A stretch of 64,000 nucleotides of DNA from contig NZ_CP045096.1 of NCBI RefSeq assembly GCF_009184865.1, positions 496,001-560,000 of the forward strand, written 5' to 3'. Shown here piece by piece: positions 8,992 through 17,683 of this stretch (its first letter is position 1; each line of letters begins with the position of its first letter). This DNA is from Streptomyces phaeolivaceus. Lineage in GTDB: Bacteria; Actinomycetota; Actinomycetes; Streptomycetales; Streptomycetaceae. The notes under the pieces were generated by a model. That model saw nothing but the letters and a program-made list of their open reading frames with translations, ran no database searches and was not told where the DNA came from. The position numbers were made by a program, and so were the translations under genes.

Positions 8992-10032
8992 GTGACAGGT
9001 CGAGGCAAGAATCGGCAGGAGGCGCAGCACGGTCTGCTCACGAGCATCGCCGCCGAGGCGGGGGTCTCGCTGAGCACCGTTTCCAAGGTGGTGCACCGGC
9101 GCCGTGACGTGGGCGCCTCGACAAGGGACCGGGTCGAGGAACTGCTGGCGCGGCACGGGTATGTCCGCCCGTGGGATCAGGACCCTGCCGCGCCCCGGCA
9201 GATCATCGTCGTCTTCCGCGACCTGTCCGGCCCGTACACGCTGGAAGTGGTTCGCGGCATCGTCGACGCGGCGGGCGAACTGGGCATCGACGTGGTCACG
9301 GGGACGACCGGCAGGCGGTCCATCTCGGGGTGGTTGGAAAAGTGCGTGGCGCTCGGCGCGGCGGGCATCGTGATCGTGATCTCGATGCTGGCCGAGGAGG
9401 ACCAGAGGCGGATCGTCGAGCAGCGGCTGCCCGTGGTGCTGATCGACCCGCTCAGCGCGCCGTCGGAGGACATCCCGAGCATCGGCGTGACGAACTGGAG
9501 CGGGGCCCGGGAGGCGGTTCAGCACCTGCTGGGCCTCGGGCACACGCGGATCGGGATGGTCGCGGGCCGCTCGCACTCCCTGGCCGGGGCGGCACGCCTG
9601 CACGGCTATCGGGCGGCGCTGGGCGAGGCCGGAATCGGCTACGACCCGGCCATCGTGCGCTCCACCGACTTCGACTACACCGAGGCGCTCGCCGCGTGCC
9701 TGCAGATCCTGCGGGCCGACGACCCGCCCACGGCCGTCTTCGCGGCCAGCGACGCGCAGGCGCTCGGCGTACTGGAGGCGGCCCGGCAGCAGGGGCTGGC
9801 CGTGCCGGAGGACCTGTCGGTGATGTCGTTCGACGACACGCTGGTGGCGGCCATGGCCTGCCCGCCGCTGAGCGCGGTGCGTCAGCCGTTCGAGGAACTG
9901 GGACGGGAGGCGACCCGGGTGCTCATGGATCTCTCGGAGGGCCGACCGCCCGCGTCCTCGCGCATCGAACTCGCCACGGAGCTGGTCGTGCGGACCTCCA
10001 CGTCCGTTCGCCGCCGCGTCAATACCGCGTGA
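8992..10032 (+). CDS. LacI-family transcriptional regulator
   Basis: The protein is 346 residues from the GTG at 8992. An N-terminal LacI helix-turn-helix (LLTSIAAEAGVSLSTVSKVV, residues 16-35) is followed by the hinge helix and a periplasmic-binding-protein-like effector domain from about 65 to 340 (MVAGRSHSLAGAARLHGY, AVFAASDAQALGVLEAAR). Such proteins repress sugar-use genes and release DNA when a sugar binds. The frame is open upstream, but 8992 puts the HTH at the usual distance from the N-terminus; GTG at 8941 is an alternative. The family context and the flanking CGAAA-N3-TTTCG palindromes suggest that it controls itself and the glycosidase gene at 10171. Confidence 0.88.
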   Translation: MTGRGKNRQEAQHGLLTSIAAEAGVSLSTVSKVVHRRRDVGASTRDRVEELLARHGYVRPWDQDPAAPRQIIVVFRDLSGPYTLEVVRGIVDAAGELGIDVVTGTTGRRSISGWLEKCVALGAAGIVIVISMLAEEDQRRIVEQRLPVVLIDPLSAPSEDIPSIGVTNWSGAREAVQHLLGLGHTRIGMVAGRSHSLAGAARLHGYRAALGEAGIGYDPAIVRSTDFDYTEALAACLQILRADDPPTAVFAASDAQALGVLEAARQQGLAVPEDLSVMSFDDTLVAAMACPPLSAVRQPFEELGREATRVLMDLSEGRPPASSRIELATELVVRTSTSVRRRVNTA

Positions 10033-10044
10033 ACCGATTTTCCG

Positions 10045-10057
10045 CGAAACCCTTTCG
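10045..10057. promoter_or_regulatory. Operator-like palindrome CGAAA-N3-TTTCG, site 2
   Basis: CGAAACCCTTTCG is a perfect 13-bp inverted repeat 12 bp after the lacI stop codon and 113 bp before the TTG start of the secreted glycosidase. Its half-sites match the site upstream of lacI exactly, which points to repression of the glycosidase by the adjacent LacI protein. Confidence 0.6.
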
Positions 10058-10170
10058 AAACACGACGGTGACAGTGCGATATCCCTTGCGAATACTGGCA
10101 CCCTGCTCGCACCCCGATTCTCCCTCTCATGGAAAAAGGATGCGCGCTCCCCCTTGTGAAAGGAACAGCG

Positions 10171-12357
10171 TTGACAAGAACCTGGGCTGGAAGAGTTTTC
10201 GCCTCGGCGACAGCCTTCGCGATAGGTGCGGCATTCGCCATTGCCTCCGCGACAACCGCGTCGGCGTATCAGCCGAGTCCCGCGAACCTGTATACGGCGA
10301 ACAACACCGCCGCGTGCAACAAGAACCCCTGCGTCCTCTACCCCAAGTCGGCCCAGCTGCCGAGCGGGCGGATCGTCGCGGCGTTCGAGAACAGCCAGAC
10401 CGCCCCGGTGGGGCAGACGATGCCTCTCCACAAGAGCGACGACGACGGTACGACGTGGGCGAAACTGGCCGACATCCAGGCCCCCGCGTATCTCTCCGGC
10501 GACTCCGCGTACGCGAAGTACACCAGCAACTGGACCAACCCGTATCTCTACGTCCTCCCGCAGGCCGTCGGCTCCCTGAGTGCCGGCACGCTGCTGCTGG
10601 CGAGCATCGTCTCGGGCGACGACGCCTACTACCAGGAGCAGAAGGCCGCGAACTCCAGCTGGACGCCGTCCGGTGACGGCGACCGCAAGGACGTGGCGCT
10701 CGCCCTCTACGCGAGCACGGACGACGGCGCGACCTGGAGCTTCAAGAACATCATCGAGGCCGGCGGCTGGCAGGGCGGCAGCGCCGGAGCCGTCGGCCGG
10801 GTCTCGGCGGCCAACACCAACGCCCAGGTCGACCCCATCTGGGAACCGCACCTCCTCGCCCACAACGGCAAGCTCATCGCCTACTACTCCGACGAGAAGG
10901 ACTACACCGGCTACGACACCACCACGGGCGCCCCGACCCTCGACCCGGACAACGACACGGCGACCGACTCCGGCGGCCAGGTCCTCCTGCACCGGACCTG
11001 GGACGGCACCAGCGCCTCGGCCTGGAGCAGCCCGGTCGTCGACGTCCCCGGCTCCACGGTGAGCATGGGCGGCGGCAAGACGGAGATCGGCGGCGGCCGG
11101 CCCGGCATGACGACCATCGCGCCCACGACCGACGGCAAGTGGCTGCTGACGTACGAGTACTGGGGCGGCGGCACCAACGTCCGCTACCGGATCTCCGACG
11201 ACCCGCTGAAGTTCTTCTCGGCCACGGACGCCGCGATCACCGCGCTGCCCGTGCCCTCGGGCGGCAACAAGCTGTCCACCGGGGGCAGCCCGGTCCTCCT
11301 GCCCATGCCCGACGGCCGGATCGCCTACAACGCGTCCGGCAGCGGCAGCGTCTGGGTGAACGAGTCCGGTCTGAGCACCGGCACCTGGAAGCAGTACCAG
11401 ACGACCATCGCCTCCGGTTACAGCCGCAACCTCCAGTACGTCGACGGCACGGGACGCGTCCTGATCCTCCAGGCCTCCTGGAGCGGCGGCAGCGTCGGCC
11501 CCGTGAAGTACGCCGAAGTCGACCTCGGCCGCTCCGACGGCACCTACTACAGCCTCGTCAACCGGCTGACCGGCCAGGTCCTGTCCACCGCGTCCGGCAA
11601 GACGCAGGACGCCAACCTCACCGGCGACACCCCCGACCTCGTACTGAGCGCCGACTCCGCCGCCGCCACCCAGCGCTGGCACATGACCGCCAAGGGCAGC
11701 GACACGACACTGCTCAACAAGGCCGGCGGCCGTGCGGCAGCCATCTGGACCGGCAGCGCGACGGCCGGGCAGAAGCTGGCACAGTGGGTCGACGACGATG
11801 CCACCGACAAGAAGTGGACCCTCGTCTCCACCACCGACGGCTACTACCGACTCCGCTCGGCCCGTAACACCAGCCTGTACATGACCGGGGCCACCGCGGG
11901 CGGCTCCGTCACCCTGGCCGCGTCGGCCTCCGACGGCTCGCAGGAGTGGCTGCCGGTCGCGGACCCGCTCCCCACGGCCTCGACCTTCACCCTGAAGGGC
12001 ACCAACTCCGGCCGCTGCCTCGATGTCCCCAACGGCCAGACGGGCGTCCAGGTCCAGGTCTACGACTGCTCGGGCAACGCCAACCAGACCATCACCCGGA
12101 CCACGGCCGGTGAGCTCCGAGTATCCGGCAAGTGCCTGGCCGCCAACGCCGACGGCACCACCACGGGCACCAAGGTCATCCTGTGGGCCTGCAACGGGAA
12201 GACCAGCCAGCAGTGGGCCTTCCGGGTCGACGGCACCATCGTCAACCGCTCCAACGGCCTGGTCCTCGACGTGAACGGCGCGGGCACGGCCAACGGGTCG
12301 AAGGTCCAGCTGTGGACCGGCCTGGGCAGCACCAACCAGACCTGGACCCGAAGCTAG
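10171..12357 (+). CDS. Secreted sialidase-fold glycosidase with two ricin-type modules (probable GH93-like exo-arabinanase)
   Basis: From the TTG at 10171 the protein is 728 residues. A Sec signal peptide (ends TTASA near residue 32) precedes a beta-propeller domain of about 390 residues with BNR-like blades (KSDDDGTTW, STDDGATW). Two beta-trefoil ricin-B-type carbohydrate-binding modules follow, roughly 430-600 and 610-728, with QxW-type repeats such as SQQWAF and NQTWTR. Secreted six-bladed propellers of this type include exo-alpha-1,5-L-arabinanases (GH93) and sialidases; the assignment to GH93 is inferred. The ATG at 10129 lacks a ribosome site, whereas AAAGGA lies 7 bases before the TTG and gives a textbook signal peptide. 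A strong terminator follows at 12391. Confidence 0.75.
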   Translation: MTRTWAGRVFASATAFAIGAAFAIASATTASAYQPSPANLYTANNTAACNKNPCVLYPKSAQLPSGRIVAAFENSQTAPVGQTMPLHKSDDDGTTWAKLADIQAPAYLSGDSAYAKYTSNWTNPYLYVLPQAVGSLSAGTLLLASIVSGDDAYYQEQKAANSSWTPSGDGDRKDVALALYASTDDGATWSFKNIIEAGGWQGGSAGAVGRVSAANTNAQVDPIWEPHLLAHNGKLIAYYSDEKDYTGYDTTTGAPTLDPDNDTATDSGGQVLLHRTWDGTSASAWSSPVVDVPGSTVSMGGGKTEIGGGRPGMTTIAPTTDGKWLLTYEYWGGGTNVRYRISDDPLKFFSATDAAITALPVPSGGNKLSTGGSPVLLPMPDGRIAYNASGSGSVWVNESGLSTGTWKQYQTTIASGYSRNLQYVDGTGRVLILQASWSGGSVGPVKYAEVDLGRSDGTYYSLVNRLTGQVLSTASGKTQDANLTGDTPDLVLSADSAAATQRWHMTAKGSDTTLLNKAGGRAAAIWTGSATAGQKLAQWVDDDATDKKWTLVSTTDGYYRLRSARNTSLYMTGATAGGSVTLAASASDGSQEWLPVADPLPTASTFTLKGTNSGRCLDVPNGQTGVQVQVYDCSGNANQTITRTTAGELRVSGKCLAANADGTTTGTKVILWACNGKTSQQWAFRVDGTIVNRSNGLVLDVNGAGTANGSKVQLWTGLGSTNQTWTRS

Positions 12358-12390
12358 GTTCAGGCCACGCCACTCTGCGGGTGTGAAGAA

Positions 12391-12423
12391 GCCGGTACCT
12401 CCGATCCATACGGAGGTACCGGC
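12391..12423. terminator. Bidirectional terminator hairpin
   Basis: A perfect 13-bp inverted repeat (12391-12403 GCCGGTACCTCCG and 12411-12423) with a 7-base loop lies between the convergent glycosidase and GH3-remnant genes and can serve both. Confidence 0.8.
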
Positions 12424-12428
12424 CCCCT

Positions 12429-12486
12429 CAGTTGCGCTCGACCGTTACGGGCACGGCCAGTTGCGCTCGACCGTTACGGGCACGGC
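12429..12486 (-). repeat. 29-bp perfect tandem duplication
   Basis: Bases 12429-12457 and 12458-12486 are identical. The unit covers the original stop codon of the GH3 remnant. On the minus strand the inner TGA became TGG and the frame now runs four residues further (WPCP) to TAA at 12445. The lack of divergence implies a recent event. Confidence 0.9.
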
Positions 12487-13548
12487 ATGGTGCCGAAGCA
12501 CCGTCGCGTCACGCTCCGCACCGACGAGCCGGACGACTGCCCGCACCGGTGTGTCGAGGCTCGAAGAGCCGGCGTGGAGCTGGATCTCCCCGGCCTCGAC
12601 GATCCTTCGGCCGTCCAGGCCGGCGAAGGCCAGGCGGTCGGTGTGGACGTGAAAGCGGACCGTCGCCTGTCGGCCGGGGGCGAGGGCTACCTTGGCGAAA
12701 CCCAGCAGGGAGCGTACCGGCCGAGTTACCTGGGCGACCGGGTCGATGGCGTACAGCTGGACAGTCTCGGCGCCCGCGACCGCCCCCGTGTTGCGCACCC
12801 GTACGTCGACCGTGAACTCGCCGTCCGTAGGGACCTGTTGGCGGTCAAGGGTCAGCAGGTCGGTCTCGAACGTGGTGTACGACAGCCCGTGCCCGAACGG
12901 GAACGCGGGCGTGGGGTCGAGGTTCGAAAGGAAACTCTGCCGGTCGCCGAGGGCGGGTGAAGGTAGGTGTACGGCTGACCGCCCGGGGAGAGGGGGATCT
13001 GCACGGGCAGCTTGCCGCTGAAGTTGGCGCGGCCGGACAGGAGCCGGGCCACCGCCCGGCCGCCTTCCTCCCCCGGCAGGAAGACCTGGACCATGGCCGC
13101 GGCGGCGGACGCGAACCGCCCGACGGCGTAGGGCCGTCCGCTGTTGACGATCAGCACGACGGGTTTCCCGGTCGCCAGCACCGCCTCGGCCAGTTCCTCC
13201 TGAACACCCGGCAGCCGCAGATCCTCCACATCGCAACCCTCGCCGGAGGTGCCGATGCCGAACATGCCGGCCTTGTCGCCGACGACCAGGACGGTGAGGT
13301 CCGCGTCGACGGCTGCCGTCACGGCGGCGGGGAGTTCCGAGCGATCCTCGTCCCGGATCGGGCAGCCTTGTACGAACTCCCAGTGAACGGAGGGGAGTTC
13401 CTCGGCCAGTGCGGTGCGCAGGGAGGCCGCCTCGACGCCGTTGCCGAGGTCGTCGCGCTTGGCCAGGACATGGTTGGGGAAGCTGTAGCAGCCGAACATG
13501 GTGCGTACGTCGTCCGCGCAGGGGCCGAGGACGGGAAATACCTCGGTT
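12445..13548 (-). pseudogene. Truncated, frameshifted GH3 beta-glucosidase/beta-xylosidase
   Basis: On the minus strand the C-terminal half of a GH3 glycosidase is readable: VFPVLGPCADD and MFGCYSFPNHV from about 13540, VVGDKAGMFGIGTSGEGCD, then ATGKPVVLIVNSGRPYAVG. Near 12951-12957 one C is missing in the run CCGCCCTCGG, so the frame shifts. Homology continues in the next frame (NLDPTPAFPFGHGLSYTTFE) through the Fn3-like C-terminal domain to the stop at 12445. The whole N-terminal TIM barrel with the catalytic nucleophile Asp is absent; sequence above 13550 is unrelated. Because of both lesions the gene cannot make an active enzyme. It once would have released terminal glucose or xylose from oligosaccharides, probably inside the cell, as no signal region remains to judge. 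Confidence 0.85.
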
Positions 13549-13549
13549 A

Positions 13550-13562
13550 CGAAATGCTTTCG
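13550..13562. promoter_or_regulatory. Operator-like palindrome CGAAA-N3-TTTCG, site 3
   Basis: CGAAATGCTTTCG matches the two palindromes flanking lacI. It sits exactly at the broken 5' edge of the GH3 remnant, so it may be what is left of a control region brought beside the GH3 fragment by deletion. Function today is doubtful. Confidence 0.4.
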
Positions 13563-13565
13563 GGG

Positions 13566-13662
13566 TCACGCAAGCCGACCGAGTGGCCCGCGCTGAAAGC
13601 GGTCGCAGCGGAGCTGGGGATCTGCGCGGCCGGGACGGTGCGGACCTGGGTCCGCAAGGGCC
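13566..13662 (+). mobile_element. Remnant of an IS3-family transposase orfA
   Basis: The plus-strand translation TEWPALKAVAAELG followed by GTVRTWVRKG matches the helix-turn-helix core of IS3-family OrfA proteins common in Streptomyces (SEW-A-KAVA-KLGI-TAETLRKWVR). Only about 30 residues survive, without OrfB, terminal repeats or target duplication. It lies at the point where the GH3 gene is cut, so an insertion followed by deletion could explain the truncation. Confidence 0.6.
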
Positions 13663-14359
13663 GAAGCCGCGGCGGGCCGGCGAGTTCTTGGGCGGCAGTG
13701 GCTGACCCTCACCTGGCTGATCGGTCCCGTCGTGGGCGCGCTCGGCTTCCAGTTGGGGAGACGCCGCGCGCTGACCCTGCTGCCGGACCAGCATGTCTGC
13801 GTGGTCAGCGCGAGCCGGATCGCCGCTGATGCCCCCGAGGCGTGGCGCCTGCTCCACCCGCGCCGACCGCTCACCCTGATTCCGGTCCCGCAGCGAGCAG
13901 CGACATCGAACATGAGTAGGTCTGAGACAGCAGGACCTTCCGTGGACGAGGTGTGTCCCAGCGATTGATCCGGCTGAAGACCGATCACCTGCCCTGCGAC
14001 CGCGCGCCGAAGCGACGGCGGGGTCGCGGCGCACAGACGGCAGCGGCACGTACGCACATGGAATACGTACTCCTACCGATGCGCCTCTTACACCTGTGTT
14101 CGAATCTATCTCCGTGGGCAAGCCGCCGACGAGCACGGCACTTCCAAGGAGGTCGGGGTCGGCGGCGGAGAGGACTTCTGGGGTCGTACCACTGTGGACT
14201 TGCGGTCGCAGCGGGCCGCCGACCACGAACTGTCGCCCGCCCTGAGTCCCTTATGGGCATCGGGGCGCGCATCGACCTCCTGACCTCTGCACGACTTGAA
14301 CGGGCCCTGCCACGAGACCAGTTCGGCAAGGCCGCCCGACCTCACCCTGGGGACATCAC
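13663..14359. other. Gene-poor stretch, probably decayed sequence
   Basis: No frame here has a convincing start, ribosome site or family match. A plus-strand frame at about 13700-13968 (reading TWLIGPVVGALGFQLG and then RRRALTLLPDQHVCVVS) looks weakly membrane-like and may be a fragment of something lost. The remainder up to the secreted-protein gene shows nothing identifiable. Confidence 0.4.
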
Positions 14360-15226
14360 ATGCGTATGCACATGTACACCACGGCCAGCGTCCTTTCCGG
14401 CGTCCTCGTACTCTCGGCGCTCGCTCTTCCGGGCGCCGCCCAGGGAGCGGAGCACCCGACGGTGGCGGCGTCCGATCTCAGAGCCTTCGCCGGGAAGGGC
14501 GTCCGGCCGGCGGACGCGCTGGGCGACACCACCTTCAAGGACGGGATCGTCAACAAGGGCAAGGACATCGTGCTCGGTGTGACGGGCAAGAAGGCCGTTC
14601 CCGTCACGTTCACCGCCTTCGACGAGGAAGGACTGGCCCTCACCCAGGCATTCCTGTGGCAGGGCACCGACATTTCGAGCACGGACACCATCACCGGTGC
14701 CCTGGGGACGGACGACGACCCCGACTGCACGGAGACAACGGTCCCGGGCGGCTACCGCTACCGCTGCGAGGCGGTCTTCACCATCGACCCCGCGGTCGAC
14801 TTCAAGGACGGCAACGGCACCGCGGGGACCTGGAAACTCCTCCTGGGCGCCTACGACCTCTACCTGAACATCAGCATCGACGACGACGTCGCCAGGAGCA
14901 AGATCAAGCGTGCCGCCAAGCTGACCACCAACGCCTCCCCGGAGCCGGTGAGGAAGGGCAAGGCCATCACGGTCTCCGGCAAGCTGAGCCGCGCCAACTG
15001 GACCACGGGCAAGAACGCGGGATACGGGAGCCGGCCGGTGCAGTTGCAGTTCCGCAAGAGGGGCAGCAGCACCTACACCACCCTCAAGACGGTCAAGACC
15101 AGCGGCACCGGCACCCTGAGCACCACCACCAAGGCCGGCTCCGACGGCTACTACCGCTTCGTCTTCGCCGGAACCACCACGACCGGCTCCGCGAAGGCGC
15201 CCGGCGACTTCGTCGACGTCAGGTAG
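14360..15226 (+). CDS. Secreted protein of unknown function
   Basis: This 288-residue protein has a Sec signal peptide (residues 1-30, ending GAAQGA) and no membrane anchor. The mature part has an N-terminal beta-rich region with GTDDDPDC and YRYRCEAVF. These two Cys residues may form a disulfide. The C-terminal domain of about 100 residues (LTTNASPEPVRKGKAITVSG onward) is the Ig-like beta-sandwich found at the ends of many Streptomyces secreted proteins. GGGGA precedes the ATG at 14360. I do not recognise a specific function. Confidence 0.75.
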   Translation: MRMHMYTTASVLSGVLVLSALALPGAAQGAEHPTVAASDLRAFAGKGVRPADALGDTTFKDGIVNKGKDIVLGVTGKKAVPVTFTAFDEEGLALTQAFLWQGTDISSTDTITGALGTDDDPDCTETTVPGGYRYRCEAVFTIDPAVDFKDGNGTAGTWKLLLGAYDLYLNISIDDDVARSKIKRAAKLTTNASPEPVRKGKAITVSGKLSRANWTTGKNAGYGSRPVQLQFRKRGSSTYTTLKTVKTSGTGTLSTTTKAGSDGYYRFVFAGTTTTGSAKAPGDFVDVR

Positions 15227-15304
15227 GCAGCTTCCCGGCCGGGACCGGGCGGTGACCGGTCGGCGGAGGCTCACTGAGCATCGCCGAGGGCACCGGGACC
15301 ACAC

Positions 15305-15736
15305 TCAGTCCTCTTCCCCGCGGGCGTCCCCGAAACGGCTCCCGGTGCGGCGGCGGGACATCAGCGCGGCCAGGGCGGTGCGCGAGGAGACCCCTGTCTT
15401 GCGGAATGCGCGGTAGGCATGGGTTTCGACGGTGCGCCGGCTGACGTAGAGCCGGTCCGCGATGGCCTGGCTGGTGAGCCCCTGCGCCACCAACTCGGCT
15501 GTCTCCAACTCCCGGGCGGTCAGGGCGGCGAGCCGTTCGGTGAGTTCGGTGCGGTCCGGGGAACCGTACGGGGCCTCGGAGCCGCCACCGGGCGGACGGG
15601 TGGCGTCGGCGAGGCCGATCAGCATTCCGCTGCCGCCCGCCTCGGCGAGCCGGCGCCCCCTGAGCCAGGCGCGCGTTCCGCCCCGGCCACGGCCCGCCGC
15701 CGCTTCCAGAGCTTCATGACAGAGCCCCCTCCCCAT
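15305..15736 (-). pseudogene. C-terminal remnant of a LuxR-family regulator
   Basis: The last 75 residues are a complete LuxR-type helix-turn-helix (LTARELETAELVAQGLTSQA, then RLYVSRRTVETHAYRAFRKT). Upstream only about 70 residues of low-information Gly/Arg-rich sequence are in frame, and no receiver, PAS or AAA domain is present. The only in-frame ATG is at 15736 with no good ribosome site. Intact LuxR proteins with this C-terminus are 200-950 residues, so this is best read as a truncated gene, although expression of a short DNA-binding protein cannot be excluded. It is divergent from dhaK. Confidence 0.6.
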
Positions 15737-16012
15737 CACTGCCGCGCCAGGTCGGCCGCGCACGCATCGTCCTCTCCTTCTGGACCGCCCGTGGTGCGAC
15801 CGGCCGGGAGCCTCGGGCACCGTGGCACGCTGGTGAGCGCCCATGCGCGTGACCTTCGCTGCCGCAAGGTCGATACTTCCCCCTGGGCGCGCCCCCGCCG
15901 GAGCGCGCTCACGACCGCCACGAACCGCCACGATCGACAACCGAACAAGCCTATGCTGACCTGCAAAGACGCAGGCTATCTGCTCGTCTGACAATCCCTC
16001 CAGGAGGTACCC

Positions 16013-17005
16013 ATGCGGATGCTCATCAACGTCGCGGAGAGCGTTGTCGCGGACGCGTTGCGGGGTATGGCGGTCGCGCATCCCGAGTTGACCGTGGATG
16101 TGGAGAACCGGGTGGTGGTGCGGCGGGACGCGCCGGTGGACGGGAAGGTGGGGCTCGTCTCCGGGGGCGGGTCGGGGCACGAGCCGTTGCACGGTGGGTT
16201 CGTGGGGCCCGGGATGCTGTCGGCGGCCTGTCCCGGTGAGGTGTTCACCTCGCCCGTGCCGGACCAGATGGTGCGGGCCGCCGCGGCCGTGGACAGCGGC
16301 GCCGGGGTGCTGTTCATCGTGAAGAACTACACCGGCGACGTACTGAACTTCGACATGGCCGCCGAACTCGCCGAGGACGAGGGCATCCGGATCGCCAAGG
16401 TGCTCGTCAACGACGACGTGGCGGTGACGGACAGTCTCTACACCGCCGGCCGGCGCGGTACGGGCGCGACCCTCTTCGTGGAGAAGATCGCGGGGGCCGC
16501 CGCCGAGGAGGGGCAGCCGTTGGAGCGGGTCGAGGCGCTGGCCCGGCAGGTGAACGAGAACTCCCGCAGTTTCGGGGTGGCGCTCAGCGCCTGCAGCACA
16601 CCCGCCAAGGGCAGCCCGACCTTCGATCTCCCCGCCGGAGAGCTGGAGTTGGGCGTCGGCATCCATGGGGAGCCGGGGCGTGAGCGGCGGGCGATGATGA
16701 CCTCCCGCGAGATCGCCGACTTCTCGGTGAACGCGATCCTCGACGACATGAACCCCCGCAACCCGGTGCTGCTGCTCGTCAACGGCATGGGCGCCACACC
16801 CCTGCTGGAGCTGTACGGCTTCAACGCGGAGGTGCAGCGCGTGCTCACCGAGCGCGGGGTCGCCGTGGCCCGCACCCTCGTCGGCAACTACGTCACCTCG
16901 CTCGACATGGCCGGTGCGTCGGTGACGCTGTGCCAGGTCGACGAGGAACTGCTGCGACTGTACGACGCGCCGGTGCGCACGCCGGGGCTGCGCTGGGGTG
17001 TGTGA
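16013..17005 (+). CDS. dhaK: PTS-type dihydroxyacetone kinase, substrate-binding subunit DhaK
   Basis: This 330-residue protein matches DhaK along its whole length. It holds dihydroxyacetone as a covalent hemiaminal on His218 (in GVGIHGEPG) and positions it with His56 (GGGSGHEP) and Asp109 (NYTGD); all three residues are present at the numbering known from the E. coli enzyme. A strong AGGAGG site precedes the ATG. It is the first gene of a dhaK-dhaL-dhaM operon (61-bp gap, then an 8-bp overlap). The three proteins phosphorylate dihydroxyacetone using phosphate from the PTS rather than ATP. Confidence 0.95.
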   Translation: MRMLINVAESVVADALRGMAVAHPELTVDVENRVVVRRDAPVDGKVGLVSGGGSGHEPLHGGFVGPGMLSAACPGEVFTSPVPDQMVRAAAAVDSGAGVLFIVKNYTGDVLNFDMAAELAEDEGIRIAKVLVNDDVAVTDSLYTAGRRGTGATLFVEKIAGAAAEEGQPLERVEALARQVNENSRSFGVALSACSTPAKGSPTFDLPAGELELGVGIHGEPGRERRAMMTSREIADFSVNAILDDMNPRNPVLLLVNGMGATPLLELYGFNAEVQRVLTERGVAVARTLVGNYVTSLDMAGASVTLCQVDEELLRLYDAPVRTPGLRWGV

Positions 17006-17065
17006 GGACGGCATCGAACCGTCCTCTGACGGTCAGTCATATCTCGTACCACGCAAGGAGATTCC

Positions 17066-17683
17066 GTGCTCGACGCCGATTTCTTCCGTCGTTGGATGAC
17101 GGCCACGGCGGCCTCGGTGGAGCGTGAGGCCGAGCGGCTCACGGCGCTCGACTCGCCGATCGGGGACGCCGACCACGGCAGCAATCTGCGCCGTGGGTTC
17201 ACCGCCGTGGTGGCCGTACTGGAGAAGGACGCCCCGGACACACCCGGCGCCGTCCTCGTGCTCGCCGGGCGGCAGCTGATCTCGACCGTCGGCGGCGCGT
17301 CCGGCCCGTTGTACGGCACCCTGCTGCGCCGCACCGGAAAGGCGCTCGGTGAGGCCGCGGAGGTGAGCGAGGCCCAGTTGACGGACGCGCTGCGCGCCGG
17401 GGTCGATGCGGTGATGGCGCTGGGTGGGGCGGCGCCCGGCGACAAGACGATGATCGACGCGCTGGTGCCGGCGGTCGACGCGCTCCCCGAGTCGTTCGCC
17501 GCCGCGCGGGCCGCCGCCGAGGAGGGCGCCCTGGCGACCATGCCGTTGCAGGCCCGCAAGGGCAGGGCCAGTTACCTGGGCGAGCGGAGCATCGGGCACC
17601 AGGACCCCGGTGCCACCTCCGCCGCGCTGCTGATCACGGCCCTCGCCGGCGCCGCCGAGGCCGGGGAGGCCGCCGATGTCTGA
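17066..17683 (+). CDS. dhaL: Dihydroxyacetone kinase, ADP-binding subunit DhaL
   Basis: At 205 residues this is a full-length DhaL. The metal-ADP ligands lie in SPIGDADHGSNLRRGF (D34, D36, H37), and GGASGPLYGTLL and ALGGAAPGDKTMIDAL are typical of the nucleotide site. DhaL carries tightly bound ADP that is rephosphorylated by DhaM and passes the phosphate to dihydroxyacetone on DhaK. The start is GTG, preceded by AAGGAG. Its end overlaps dhaM by 8 bp, implying coupled translation. Confidence 0.95.
   Translation: MLDADFFRRWMTATAASVEREAERLTALDSPIGDADHGSNLRRGFTAVVAVLEKDAPDTPGAVLVLAGRQLISTVGGASGPLYGTLLRRTGKALGEAAEVSEAQLTDALRAGVDAVMALGGAAPGDKTMIDALVPAVDALPESFAAARAAAEEGALATMPLQARKGRASYLGERSIGHQDPGATSAALLITALAGAAEAGEAADV

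Noticed and set aside
12957..13829. Plus-strand frame across the GH3 remnant and beyond as one gene
   Set aside because: Only its short IS3-like segment has homology; the rest is antisense to GH3 sequence or unidentifiable.
14090..14103. GTGTTCGAATCTA looks like a tRNA T-arm
   Set aside because: No acceptor stem, anticodon arm or D-arm can be built around it.
15953..15991. Twelve-residue leader peptide (MLTCKDAGYLLV) before dhaK
   Set aside because: No ribosome site precedes it and there is no attenuator-like structure; chance is sufficient.
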